Assembly (NCBI GenBank): GCA_036378495.1
Contig: DASUWI010000027.1
Coordinates: 1 to 10,558, forward strand
Direction: 5' to 3'
DNA from: JAFALX01 sp036378495
GTDB taxonomy: Bacteria; Chloroflexota; Dormibacteria; Aeolococcales; Aeolococcaceae
DNA: 10,558 bases
Below the pieces are notes generated by a model. The model was given only the letters and a program-made list of their open reading frames with translations, was not told where the DNA came from and searched no databases. The translations under genes and the position numbers were made by a program. Positions 1 through 6,837 of the stretch are shown here, one piece after another (position 1 is the first letter of the stretch; the number at the start of each line of letters is the position of its first letter).

Positions 1-234
1 CCTGTGCGCACGGAGGCGGGCGACGTCCTGCTCCAATAGCCGCTTGATGAGCGTCTGATAGCGAACGCCCAGTTGGTCCGCGATCTGCCGAAGCTCCTCG
101 AGCAGCTCGTCAGGAAAACGGATCGAGACCGAGCGCTGTCGTTGCCGGTTGTCGGCTATCAGTTCTGAGAAGTGTCTATCCAGCTCATCGTCTGACAAGC
201 CTTCATACGGATCGGGGAATCGCGCCGTTGTCAT
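1..234 (-). CDS. Ribbon-helix-helix antitoxin, BrnA/CopG-like (C-terminus cut by window edge)
   Basis: Seventy-eight codons are visible from the ATG at 234 with no stop before position 1, so the 3' end is missing. Residues about 35-74 read SVSIRFPDELLEELRQIADQ followed by LGVRYQTLIKRLLEQ. This is the ribbon-helix-helix pattern: a short strand that inserts into the DNA major groove, then two helices. The 'YQTLI+RLL' ending is typical of CopG/BrnA antitoxins. The acidic N-terminal 30 residues (PDPYEGLSDDELD) would be the toxin-binding or linker part. The start overlaps the stop of the upstream toxin gene as ATGA, and a GGAGGA ribosome site lies inside the toxin's last codons, so the two are translationally coupled. 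Family knowledge: such antitoxins neutralise the toxin and repress their own promoter. The RHH call is firm; the exact family is inferred. Confidence 0.8.
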   Translation of the reverse strand, partial: MTTARFPDPYEGLSDDELDRHFSELIADNRQRQRSVSIRFPDELLEELRQIADQLGVRYQTLIKRLLEQDVARLRAHR

Positions 235-458
235 TTCAGCGTCCTCCGTTCACGCCGGCCCGCCCAGTGGGCATGCACGGGGTAGCACCAACCGCCGGGC
301 CGCACCACCCACGCCACGGCGAGAACGCGCCGACCAATGCGACACAGTCCAACCATGGTCCGGTGGTCTGGATCACGCGCCACATTCTCGTCCAGCGCAT
401 TCTCAACGGCACACGTCACCTGCTCCTCACTGATACGCCGCTCGGCGTGATCAAACAC
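231..458 (-). CDS. Probable type II toxin, BrnT-like / DUF4258-like
   Basis: A 75-residue protein encoded directly upstream of, and overlapping by 4 bp, an RHH antitoxin. This toxin-first order matches brnT-brnA. Its C-terminal half has the BrnT-like layout: a strand with IGRRVLAVAWV (41-51), then a strand ending in VHAH and a basic GRRERR (67-72), resembling the 'A..A..rER' ending of BrnT ribonucleases. The N-terminus (VFDHAERRISEEQV) is shorter than usual BrnT and resembles DUF4258 'H..RR.IseeeV'. The start is GTG at 458; an in-frame TAA lies three codons upstream, so no longer start exists. I see no strong ribosome site. Expected role, from family knowledge: an mRNA-cleaving RelE-fold toxin. 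Toxicity is inferred from context and the family match is weak. Confidence 0.6.
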   Translation of the reverse strand: MFDHAERRISEEQVTCAVENALDENVARDPDHRTMVGLCRIGRRVLAVAWVVRPGGWCYPVHAHWAGRRERRTLK

Positions 459-510
459 GATGTGTTATCGATTGGCTGCGTCCCAGCTGACCCGCCGGCG
501 AGAAGCCATC

Positions 511-540
511 GAAGTGCAGTATATACCCTGCGTATATACA
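511..540 (-). promoter_or_regulatory. Candidate promoter/operator of the toxin-antitoxin operon: two GTATATAC palindromes
   Basis: The perfect 8-bp palindrome GTATATAC occurs at 519-526 and again at 532-539, centre to centre 13 bp. On the minus strand the first copy overlaps a good -10 hexamer, TATACT (523-518), while the second lies in the spacer. I see no convincing -35. Transcription would start near 511, about 50 nt before the toxin GTG at 458. RHH repressors usually bind paired short palindromes as dimers of dimers, so this is a natural autoregulation site for the antitoxin. The repeats are seen directly; the binding is inferred. Confidence 0.5.
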
Positions 541-733
541 CAGCGCGTGTCCGCTGAAGGCTGAGCCCCAGCGAGTTGACCTCACCCGCACGCCACCATC
601 GCCTCACTTGAAGCCCGGGAAGCGACACCGCACCATGATCGTGCTAAGAGGTGCGCCCCCTCCACGGCTTCCAACGACCAGGACAGCTCACGCACGCCCC
701 GCGCGGACTCAGGGTTGGCCACATACTCCGTGC
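541..733. other. Intergenic stretch between the toxin-antitoxin promoter and tadA
   Basis: No gene is supported here. A TTGACC at 576-581 resembles a -35 box for tadA, but no -10 lies at the right distance. Open frames on both strands are short and lack family resemblance or ribosome sites. Confidence 0.4.
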
Positions 734-1216
734 GTGATCCGCACAGCTCGCATCGCATCCGGTCCCGAGGCAGACGATGCCCGCATGCGCCACGCGCTGC
801 GCCTGGCTCGGGCGGCCCAGCAGCGCGGCGAAGTGCCCGTCGGCGCCATTGCCGTGCACGCCGATCAGGTGATCGCAGCCGCCGGCAACGCGATCGAGCG
901 CAGCTGCGATGCCACGGCACATGCGGAGCTGATCGTTCTGCGGCGTGCGGCGCGCATCATGGGCGGCTGGCGGCTGACCGGCGTGTCGCTGTACTGCACG
1001 CTCGAGCCGTGTCCGATGTGCGCCGGGGCGATGGTGCAGGCGCGCATCGACCGGTGCGTCTACGGCGCGCGCGATCCGAAGAAGGGCGCGGACGGCAGTG
1101 TCTACGACGTGCTGCGCCACCCGCGCAACAACCACCGCATCGAGGTGGTGCCGGACGTGCTGGCCGGCGAATGCGGGCGGCTGCTCGCGGACTTCTTCAA
1201 ATCACTTCGCGGGTAG
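734..1216 (+). CDS. tadA: tRNA(adenine-34) deaminase TadA
   Basis: This enzyme deaminates adenosine 34 of tRNA-Arg(ACG) to inosine, letting one tRNA read CGU, CGC and CGA. The zinc and catalytic signature of the cytidine-deaminase fold is complete: HAE at 63-65 (His63 zinc ligand, Glu65 proton shuttle) and PCPMC at 92-96 (Cys93 and Cys96 zinc ligands). The flanking blocks GEVPVGAI (32-39) and KKGADGSVYDVL are also family-typical. I chose GTG 734, giving 160 residues, close to the usual bacterial length. ATG 785 (143 residues, starting MRHALRLA) is the main alternative, and the frame stays open to ATG 608. Neither start has a strong ribosome site. The usual 'DPTAHAE' reads 'DATAHAE', a minor change. 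It converges on the DedA-like gene, 34 bp apart. Confidence 0.93.
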   Translation: MIRTARIASGPEADDARMRHALRLARAAQQRGEVPVGAIAVHADQVIAAAGNAIERSCDATAHAELIVLRRAARIMGGWRLTGVSLYCTLEPCPMCAGAMVQARIDRCVYGARDPKKGADGSVYDVLRHPRNNHRIEVVPDVLAGECGRLLADFFKSLRG

Positions 1217-1231
1217 GTCGCCGCACAGGCA

Positions 1232-1245
1232 GCTGGATCGCCAGC
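1232..1245. terminator. Small hairpin between convergent genes
   Basis: GCTGG (1232-1236) and CCAGC (1241-1245) form a perfect 5-bp stem around an ATCG loop. It sits in the 34-bp gap between the stops of tadA and the DedA-like gene and could work in both directions. There is no T-tract, so this is a weak call. Confidence 0.25.
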
Positions 1246-1250
1246 CCCGC

Positions 1251-2228
1251 TCAGGCCGCGGTGGGCTCGTTGCGGCGCATCCGCCAGTAGTGGACGGCGA
1301 AGAGCCGCTCACCGATGGTCGCGCGCAGCGACACCCGGCTGAGCGCAAGGTAGCCGACCGCCGCGACACCCACGGTGACGAGCAGATCGTAGACACCATC
1401 CGGCACCAGTGGCAGGCCGAGGTGCACCTTGTCGATCACCTCGAAGAAGCGTGCGATCCGGAACAGTCCGGCCACAAGCACGGCGATCAGCCCCACGTCG
1501 AGCGCGATCGCCAGCGCCGCGCGAATCGGCGTCGGCACGCGATGGATCGCCATCGGCGTGGCGCTGCCGGCGGGCTCGCGGATCTGGCGCCGCGCGATCT
1601 GGTACGCGCCGAACCCGAGCACGAGCAGCACGCCGCCCGATATGAGCAGCGACACGGCTCGTCCCAGGAAGTGCGCCGCCGGAATGCCGATGAGCCAGCC
1701 CAGCGTGACCAGCACACCCATCCAGATCGCGATGGCGATCGCGTTGGCGCTGAGGAACAGGCGGCGATCGACGGCCGCGGCACCTGCTGCCAGTGTGGCC
1801 TGGATGCGCACCGCGGGGATGACGCGTGCCACCACGATGGCCACGAGCCCGGCGCGATGCAGCCGCGCGACGGCGCGAGCGTATGCGGGCCCGGCGCGAA
1901 CGTGCTCGGCGATGCGCAGCAATCCCGGTCCGCCGAGCTGGCGCGCCCAGCTGTACCCGACGAACGACCCGGTGAACATCGCGATCACCGCGACGGGGAT
2001 GAACTCTGCCGGGCTGAGCGCGCCCGTCGCGATGAGAACGCCGGCGAAGATGAGCAGCAGCTCGTTGGGGGCGAAGGGCAGCGGCACGCCGACCTCATCG
2101 GCGAACAGCAGCGAGCAGATCAGCGCGGTGGCGACTGTCCCGTGGACGCCCGCCAGCAGGCCTACGGCGCGGCCTCCGCCGCCGCCGGCAGCACCTGGCC
2201 GCTGGAGAGCACGACGCCGTCCTCGCAC
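1251..2228 (-). CDS. DedA-family (VTT domain) membrane protein with RDD-like C-terminal domain
   Basis: A 325-residue integral membrane protein. Residues about 30-215 form a DedA/VTT domain: the re-entrant-loop segment ADEVGVPLPFAPNELLL (43-59), then the conserved arginine/proline block VARVIPAVRIQATLAAGAA (133-151), followed by membrane helices. DedA proteins are implicated in flipping undecaprenyl phosphate or phospholipids and in membrane homeostasis. Residues about 232-317 add two further helices with RDD-family marks: Arg236 and Asp244 in PIRAALAIALDVG, and a closing TIGERLFAVHYWR that resembles 'TiGKrllGLrVv'. The GTG start at 2228 is preceded by GGAGG (2237-2233, 4-nt spacing) and lies inside the upstream exporter gene, an overlap of 67 bp; no later ATG, GTG or TTG would keep the first helix. 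The Arg/Gly-rich first 20 residues come from this overlap. The domain call is firm and the RDD assignment moderate. Confidence 0.82.
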   Translation of the reverse strand: MRGRRRALQRPGAAGGGGGRAVGLLAGVHGTVATALICSLLFADEVGVPLPFAPNELLLIFAGVLIATGALSPAEFIPVAVIAMFTGSFVGYSWARQLGGPGLLRIAEHVRAGPAYARAVARLHRAGLVAIVVARVIPAVRIQATLAAGAAAVDRRLFLSANAIAIAIWMGVLVTLGWLIGIPAAHFLGRAVSLLISGGVLLVLGFGAYQIARRQIREPAGSATPMAIHRVPTPIRAALAIALDVGLIAVLVAGLFRIARFFEVIDKVHLGLPLVPDGVYDLLVTVGVAAVGYLALSRVSLRATIGERLFAVHYWRMRRNEPTAA

Positions 2229-4183
2229 AGCGCCTCCACGCGGCCGCCCTGAAACTGCTGCGTGTACAGCTGCGCGTACAAGCCGCCCTGCCGCAGCAGC
2301 TGGTCGTGCGTGCCCTGCTCTACAAGGTGACCGCGATCGATGACGAAGATCACGTCGGCGGCAAGGATCGTCGAGAGCCGGTGCGCGATGGCGATGGTGG
2401 TGCGGCCGGCCATCAGCGGCTCCAGCGCGGCTTGCACCAGGCGCTCGCTGGTGGTGTCGAGCGCGGAGGTGGCCTCGTCGAGGATCAACACGCGCGGCGC
2501 CTTGAGCACCACGCGCGCGATCGCGAGGCGCTGCTTCTCGCCGCCCGACATCCGGTAGCCACGCTCACCAACCACGGTGTCGTAGCCCTGATCGAGCTCC
2601 ATGATGCGGTCGTGAATGAACGCGGCACGCGCCGCGGCTTCGAGCTCCTCCTGGGTGGCGTCGGGCTTGGCGTAAAGAAGGTTGCGGCGCACCGATGCGT
2701 GGAACAGGTATGTCTCCTGCGTCACCATGCTGATGACGTCCGCGAGTGAGTCGGTGCGGACGCCTCGAATGTCGGTGCCGTCGAGCAGCACCGCCCCGCG
2801 GGTGACGTCGTAGAGGCGCGGGATCAGGTACGAGATCGTCGTCTTGCCGGCGCCGCTGGGCCCGACGATGGCCGCCAGCTGTCCCGGCTTAACGTCCAGA
2901 GAGACGTTCTGCAGGGCCCATGCGCGCGGCGCCTCGTTGGGCACGAGCTCCCCGTCGGATGCCGCACGACCGTTTGTCGAATCTCCTTTCGGCGGAATTG
3001 ATTCGTCCGGCTCCAGCGGGCCCGAGGCGTTGGGGTCGTAACGGAACCACACGGCGTCGAGCTGCACCTCACCGCGCACCTGGACGGGGTCGAGCGCCAC
3101 CGCGTCCGGCGCGTCGGCGATGTCCTGCGGCATGCGCAGGTACTCGAAGATGCGCTCGAACAGCGCCAGCGACGCCTGGATCTCGACCGACACCGAGAGC
3201 AGGCTGCCGATGGGGAAGAAGAGGCGGCTCTGCAACGTGGTGAAGGCGACGATCGTGCCCGGCGAGATGCCCGCCAGCGGATCGTGCGCCAGCACCAGCC
3301 CGGCGATCAGATAGACGAACGCCGGCGCGGCGCTGAAGAACGCGCCAATGGCGCCGAAGAGGGTGCGGCCGACCATCGCCTGGCGGATCGCAAGGTCGGC
3401 GAGGCGGCGGTTCTCGGAGCGAAAACGATCGATGTCGTCCTCACGCCGTCCGAAGACCTTGCTGAGCAGCATGCCCGAGATCGACAGCGTCTCCTCGGTG
3501 ATGGCGGTCATCTCGGCCTTCGACTGCTGCGCCTGCATGGTCACGTCGCGCCGCACCTTGCCGGCGCGGTACGTGTACAGCACGAAGATCGGCGTGATCG
3601 CCAGTGACAGCGCGGTCAGCTGCCACGAGAGGATGACCATCGCCACCATCGTGCTCAGCAGGATGACGGCGTTCGAAAGCAGGTTGGTTGCGGTGTCGCT
3701 GACCACCGTCTGGATGCCGCCCACGTCGTTGGTCAGCCGCGACTGAACCTCGCCCGTGCGCGTGCCGGTGAAGAAGCGCATCGACATGCCCTGCATGTGC
3801 GTGTACAGCCGGTTCCGCAGCTTCTCCATGACGCGCTGGCCGACGCGGTTGGTGAGGTACGTCTGCACCACGCCGACCGCGCTCGTGACGATCGGCACCG
3901 CGACCATGATGCCGACGATCAGGTACAGCCGCGGCAGGTTGACCCCGCTCTTGCCGGGGAAGAGGGCGGTGTCGAACACCACCTTGATCAGCAGCGGGTT
4001 GATGATCCCGGCGCCGGCGGTGACCAGCACCAGCGCGCCGATGGTGGCCAGCGCCCAGCGGTGCGGACGGAACAGGGCGAGGATGTCGCGCACCAGGCGC
4101 TGTCGCGGGATCGCCCCCGTCGGCTTGTCGTTGGGCCGGTTGGCCCGGAGCCAGCCGCCCCCGTGGCCGTGCCAGTCCCTCAT
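2162..4183 (-). CDS. Type I ABC exporter, fused permease-ATPase
   Basis: A 673-residue half-transporter that should dimerise in the cytoplasmic membrane and use ATP to export lipids, drugs or peptides; the substrate cannot be read from sequence. An N-terminal six-helix exporter domain (about residues 35-340) is followed by a nucleotide-binding domain with Walker A GPSGAGKTT (near 440), Q-loop MVTQETYLF, signature MSGGE (near 545, in place of LSGGQ), Walker B VLILDEATSALD (near 565-572) and H-loop AIAHRLS (near 600). All catalytic residues are present. An extra segment of roughly 35 polar residues (about 383-417) interrupts the first strands of the ATPase domain. ATG 4183 starts an N-terminus (MRDWHGHGGGWL) typical of this group; the upstream TTG 4246 has no properly spaced ribosome site. 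Its 3' end overlaps the DedA-RDD gene, and a small membrane-protein gene lies 93 bp upstream, so an operon is likely. Confidence 0.93.
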   Translation of the reverse strand: MRDWHGHGGGWLRANRPNDKPTGAIPRQRLVRDILALFRPHRWALATIGALVLVTAGAGIINPLLIKVVFDTALFPGKSGVNLPRLYLIVGIMVAVPIVTSAVGVVQTYLTNRVGQRVMEKLRNRLYTHMQGMSMRFFTGTRTGEVQSRLTNDVGGIQTVVSDTATNLLSNAVILLSTMVAMVILSWQLTALSLAITPIFVLYTYRAGKVRRDVTMQAQQSKAEMTAITEETLSISGMLLSKVFGRREDDIDRFRSENRRLADLAIRQAMVGRTLFGAIGAFFSAAPAFVYLIAGLVLAHDPLAGISPGTIVAFTTLQSRLFFPIGSLLSVSVEIQASLALFERIFEYLRMPQDIADAPDAVALDPVQVRGEVQLDAVWFRYDPNASGPLEPDESIPPKGDSTNGRAASDGELVPNEAPRAWALQNVSLDVKPGQLAAIVGPSGAGKTTISYLIPRLYDVTRGAVLLDGTDIRGVRTDSLADVISMVTQETYLFHASVRRNLLYAKPDATQEELEAAARAAFIHDRIMELDQGYDTVVGERGYRMSGGEKQRLAIARVVLKAPRVLILDEATSALDTTSERLVQAALEPLMAGRTTIAIAHRLSTILAADVIFVIDRGHLVEQGTHDQLLRQGGLYAQLYTQQFQGGRVEALCEDGVVLSSGQVLPAAAEAAP

Positions 4184-4276
4184 CGAGACGCCCGAAATCC
4201 GTGCCGCTCCATCGGACCGACTGTACCAACCGCCTCCGAGGCTCAATCCTGGTCGACGGCGGCCGCGCCGAGGACC

Positions 4277-4432
4277 CTACCAGTAGTACCAGCGGCCGCC
4301 CCGCGGCCGGTACATGAAGCCCACCACCCAGATGACGGCCGCGAAGACCGCGAGCACGAGGAGCCCGCTGACCGCGATGCCCGCGCCGAAGAGGAAGGCC
4401 ATCAGGAACCAGTAGAGGATCTGCGCGGCCAT
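4277..4432 (-). CDS. Small membrane protein of unknown function (51 residues)
   Basis: An unrecognised 51-codon gene from ATG 4432 to TAG 4277. It begins MAAQILYWFLMAFLF and continues through GLLVLAVFAAVIWVVGFMY, giving one long or two short membrane helices (about 4-19 and 22-40). It ends in a basic, aromatic tail, RPRGGRWYYW. Every codon ends in G or C, which is far beyond chance even here and is strong evidence of coding. The ribosome site is poor (GATGAGCAG before the ATG) and no in-frame start lies upstream. It is co-directional with the ABC exporter and 93 bp ahead of it, so it may be an accessory subunit or simply share the promoter. No function can be assigned. Confidence 0.7.
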   Translation of the reverse strand: MAAQILYWFLMAFLFGAGIAVSGLLVLAVFAAVIWVVGFMYRPRGGRWYYW

Positions 4433-4661
4433 GAGCTGCTCATCACTTGCTTGGTATCTTCGCGCCGATCGCGCTCTCCGGAGACCGCCCGGCGCCGGCG
4501 CGAGCTGTCGCCGCCCACCGCCGCCAGAGGCAGGTATCTCCTTATCAGATCTCGGCGATGGGCGACTACCTTATATTGTAGCTATCAGACACTGACCGAG
4601 TCGCGTTCTGGCAGGCGTCTCAGCGCGCCCGCCTCCGGACGCCCGTTCGAGGAGGCGGTCG
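4433..4661. promoter_or_regulatory. Divergent intergenic region with an AT-rich promoter-like island
   Basis: This 229-bp gap separates the minus-strand small-protein/exporter operon from the plus-strand glycosyltransferase. Around 4541-4590 the sequence becomes AT-rich. It holds TACAAT read on the minus strand (4580-4575), a good -10 for the leftward operon, and TATATT on the plus strand (4572-4577), a possible -10 for the glycosyltransferase. The heptamer TATCAGA is repeated directly at 4543-4549 and 4583-4589, 40 bp apart, flanking the island. I could not find matching -35 boxes, so the promoter calls are tentative. Confidence 0.35.
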
Positions 4662-6803
4662 TTGATCCTGCAGGCGGTCATCGTCTTCAGCCTGGCCCTG
4701 GCTGCGACCACGGTCCTGGCCCTGACGCCACGCATGATGAGCGCGCGCGCCTGGGCGAGCCTGCTGCCGCTCGCCGCAGTCCTGGCGCTCGCCGGCTGGG
4801 GTGCCGCGGTGCTGCTCAACGACGTGGACGCTGCCCGCGACGACACGATCGTCGTCGGCGTCGTCGCGGTGCTGGTGCGGCTCCTGATGCGCCGCTGGAG
4901 CTGGGCAGGCTCGCAACTGTTCGCCACCGTGGTGCTGTCCTCGCTGGCGTACATCGTGTACGCGGCGGTGCTGACGTTCGCCGCAGGGCTGAGCTTCGGC
5001 GCCATCGCCGCCTCGACGGTGCTGCTCCTCCTCGAGATCGCCGCGCTGTCGCTGTCGGTCTCGTACGCGTTCGAGATCGTGGACGTGCTCAGCCGCCGCG
5101 ACCCGCCCCTGAAACGCTTCGTGTCGCGCACGAACCCCTGGGTGGCGCTGCAGGTGGCGACGTACAACGAGCCGGTGGAGATCGTGCAGCGGACGCTCGA
5201 GTCGCTGGCGCGGATCGATTACGAGCACCTGCTCGTGCAGGTGGTGGACAACAACACGAAGGACCCCGCGCTGTGGATGCCGCTGCAGCAGCTGTGCGAG
5301 CAGCTCGGCCCGCGGTTTCAGTTCATGCATCTCGAGCCGTGGCCGGGGTTCAAGGCAGGCGCCCTCAACGAGGCCACGCGGCGGCTGGCGCCACAGGTGG
5401 AGATCATCGGCATCGTCGACGCCGACTACATCATCCAGCCCGACTTCCTGCGCGCCATGGTGGGCCACTTCGACGATGCGTCGGTGGCGTTCGCACAGAG
5501 CTCGCAGAACTACCGCGAATGGGGCGACAGCCGCTATCTCCGCGGCCTCTTCTACAGCTTCCGCTACTTCTTCGACGTGACGATGCTGAGCCGTGCGCAC
5601 CGCAACGCGATCATCTTCGCCGGCACCATGGGACTGATCCGCCGCTCCGCGCTGGAGGAGATAGGTGGCTGGAGCGAGTGGATCATCACCGAGGACGCCG
5701 AGGCGAGCCTGCGCATGCTGGGTCTCGGCTATCGCGGCGTGTACGACCGCCGCGCCTACGGCGCCGGGCTGATGCCGCTCGACTTCGACGGCCTGAAGAA
5801 GCAGCGCTTTCGCTGGTCGCTCGGCGGTGTGCAGATCCTGCGACGCTGGTGGCGCGAGCTTCTGCCGTTCGGGCGTCATGAGCTGCACCTGAGCTGGGGG
5901 CAGCGCATCCACTATCTGCTGGGCTCGGTGCAGTGGTTCGGTGACCCGATCACCGCCGCGTTCACGTTCCTGCTGCTGCTCACCGCGCTGGTGACGGCGA
6001 TGCACCACCGATTGCCGCTGCGTCAGCTGACCGGTGGCGTGCTCGTGGTGCCGCTTGCGTTCGCCGTCACCGGCGTGGCCCGCGCACTGTGGGCGCTGCG
6101 ACGCTCGACGCGGTGCACGTGGGGCGAGGCGGTGATGGCGCTGCGCGTCTGGTTCGCGCTCAGCTGGGTGGTGACGCTGGCATGCGTTCGCGGCCTCATC
6201 CACAGCCGTGCCGACTTCCTGCGCACCCCCAAGCAGCGCGGCGGCGCCACGCTGATGCACGCGGTGCGCTCGTCGCGCATGGAGTCGCTCATCGCCGTCG
6301 CCGCGGTGGCCGGTGCCGTCGCCATGATCCTCCGCTCGCCGAGCATTGCCACGTTCTTCCTCGGCGGGCTGCTGCTGTTCGAGGGAGCGGTCTACGCGGC
6401 CGCGCCGGCAGCGAGCGTGGCGGCTGAGGGAATCCGGATGACTCCGGAGCGCCGGGAGTGGATGGAATCGCCCCAGAACACCGGCGACCGCCCGTCGCGA
6501 CGCCGCAACGTGCTGTTCGGCGGCGCGGCCGCCGTCGCCGCAGCGGCGACCGCCGCGGCCGTGGCGGCACTCGTGCTCAACTCACCGCCGGACAACCAGC
6601 CCTTCTCGTCACCCAACGTCCCGACGATCGCGAATCCCACGTCCACACCGGCGTCGAGTTCGACACCGATGTCAACCGCCACACCGTCGCCACCAGCCAG
6701 CCCCAGCGCAGCCCCGAGCACGACGCCGAGCCCGAGCGCAACGCCACAGCCGTCATCAACCCCAGCGGCAGCATCGGCGCCGCCGGTGGGCCCGGCACCC
6801 TGA
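4662..6803 (+). CDS. Membrane-embedded family 2 glycosyltransferase (cellulose/glucan synthase type) with Pro/Ser/Thr-rich tail
   Basis: A 713-residue processive-type GT2 that probably polymerises a beta-glucan or other exopolysaccharide and extrudes it through its own membrane domain. The start is TTG 4662 with AGGAGG at 4650-4655, 6 nt upstream. About four N-terminal helices (1-145) precede the catalytic domain: ATYNEP (166-171), Asp196, DAD (253-255), TED (343-345) and QRFRW (381-385), the full D,D,D,QxxRW set. Helices follow at about 415-445, 455-478, 492-512 and 542-582. A further hydrophobic segment (618-639) is preceded by SRRRN (612-616). The last 74 residues are nearly all Pro, Ser, Thr and Ala, and should lie outside the cell. 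No PilZ domain or partner synthase genes are nearby, so the product is unknown. An internal ATG at 6438 could start a separate tail protein. Confidence 0.9.
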   Translation: MILQAVIVFSLALAATTVLALTPRMMSARAWASLLPLAAVLALAGWGAAVLLNDVDAARDDTIVVGVVAVLVRLLMRRWSWAGSQLFATVVLSSLAYIVYAAVLTFAAGLSFGAIAASTVLLLLEIAALSLSVSYAFEIVDVLSRRDPPLKRFVSRTNPWVALQVATYNEPVEIVQRTLESLARIDYEHLLVQVVDNNTKDPALWMPLQQLCEQLGPRFQFMHLEPWPGFKAGALNEATRRLAPQVEIIGIVDADYIIQPDFLRAMVGHFDDASVAFAQSSQNYREWGDSRYLRGLFYSFRYFFDVTMLSRAHRNAIIFAGTMGLIRRSALEEIGGWSEWIITEDAEASLRMLGLGYRGVYDRRAYGAGLMPLDFDGLKKQRFRWSLGGVQILRRWWRELLPFGRHELHLSWGQRIHYLLGSVQWFGDPITAAFTFLLLLTALVTAMHHRLPLRQLTGGVLVVPLAFAVTGVARALWALRRSTRCTWGEAVMALRVWFALSWVVTLACVRGLIHSRADFLRTPKQRGGATLMHAVRSSRMESLIAVAAVAGAVAMILRSPSIATFFLGGLLLFEGAVYAAAPAASVAAEGIRMTPERREWMESPQNTGDRPSRRRNVLFGGAAAVAAAATAAAVAALVLNSPPDNQPFSSPNVPTIANPTSTPASSSTPMSTATPSPPASPSAAPSTTPSPSATPQPSSTPAAASAPPVGPAP

Positions 6804-6817
6804 GTCTTCGCGGGAAT

Positions 6818-6837
6818 TGTGCACTGACACATGCACA
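6818..6837 (+). terminator. Inverted repeat after the glycosyltransferase gene
   Basis: TGTGCA (6818-6823) and TGCACA (6832-6837) are perfect complements around an 8-nt loop, starting 15 nt after the stop codon. No T-run follows, so this may be a weak terminator or an unrelated palindrome. Confidence 0.25.

Noticed and set aside
608..733. Longest possible N-terminal extension of TadA from ATG 608
   Set aside because: The extra 42 residues are Pro/Arg-rich, unlike any TadA, with no ribosome site, and would make the protein 202 residues, longer than the family norm.
582..758. Minus-strand frame of 58 residues beginning MRCELCGSRTEYVAN, with a CxxC motif
   Set aside because: It has a single CxxC without a partner pair, no recognisable family, only moderate G/C at third positions, and overlaps the likely tadA start. 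If it were real, tadA would have to begin at ATG 785.
3797..5881. Very long plus-strand open frame opposite the ABC exporter and into the glycosyltransferase
   Set aside because: Its product is a low-complexity His/Arg/Asp/Ala string; it is the antisense shadow of high-GC genes.
4620..6260. Long minus-strand open frame opposite the glycosyltransferase
   Set aside because: It is rich in His, Gln, Arg and Val with no domain pattern; the plus-strand frame has the complete D,D,D,QxxRW set.
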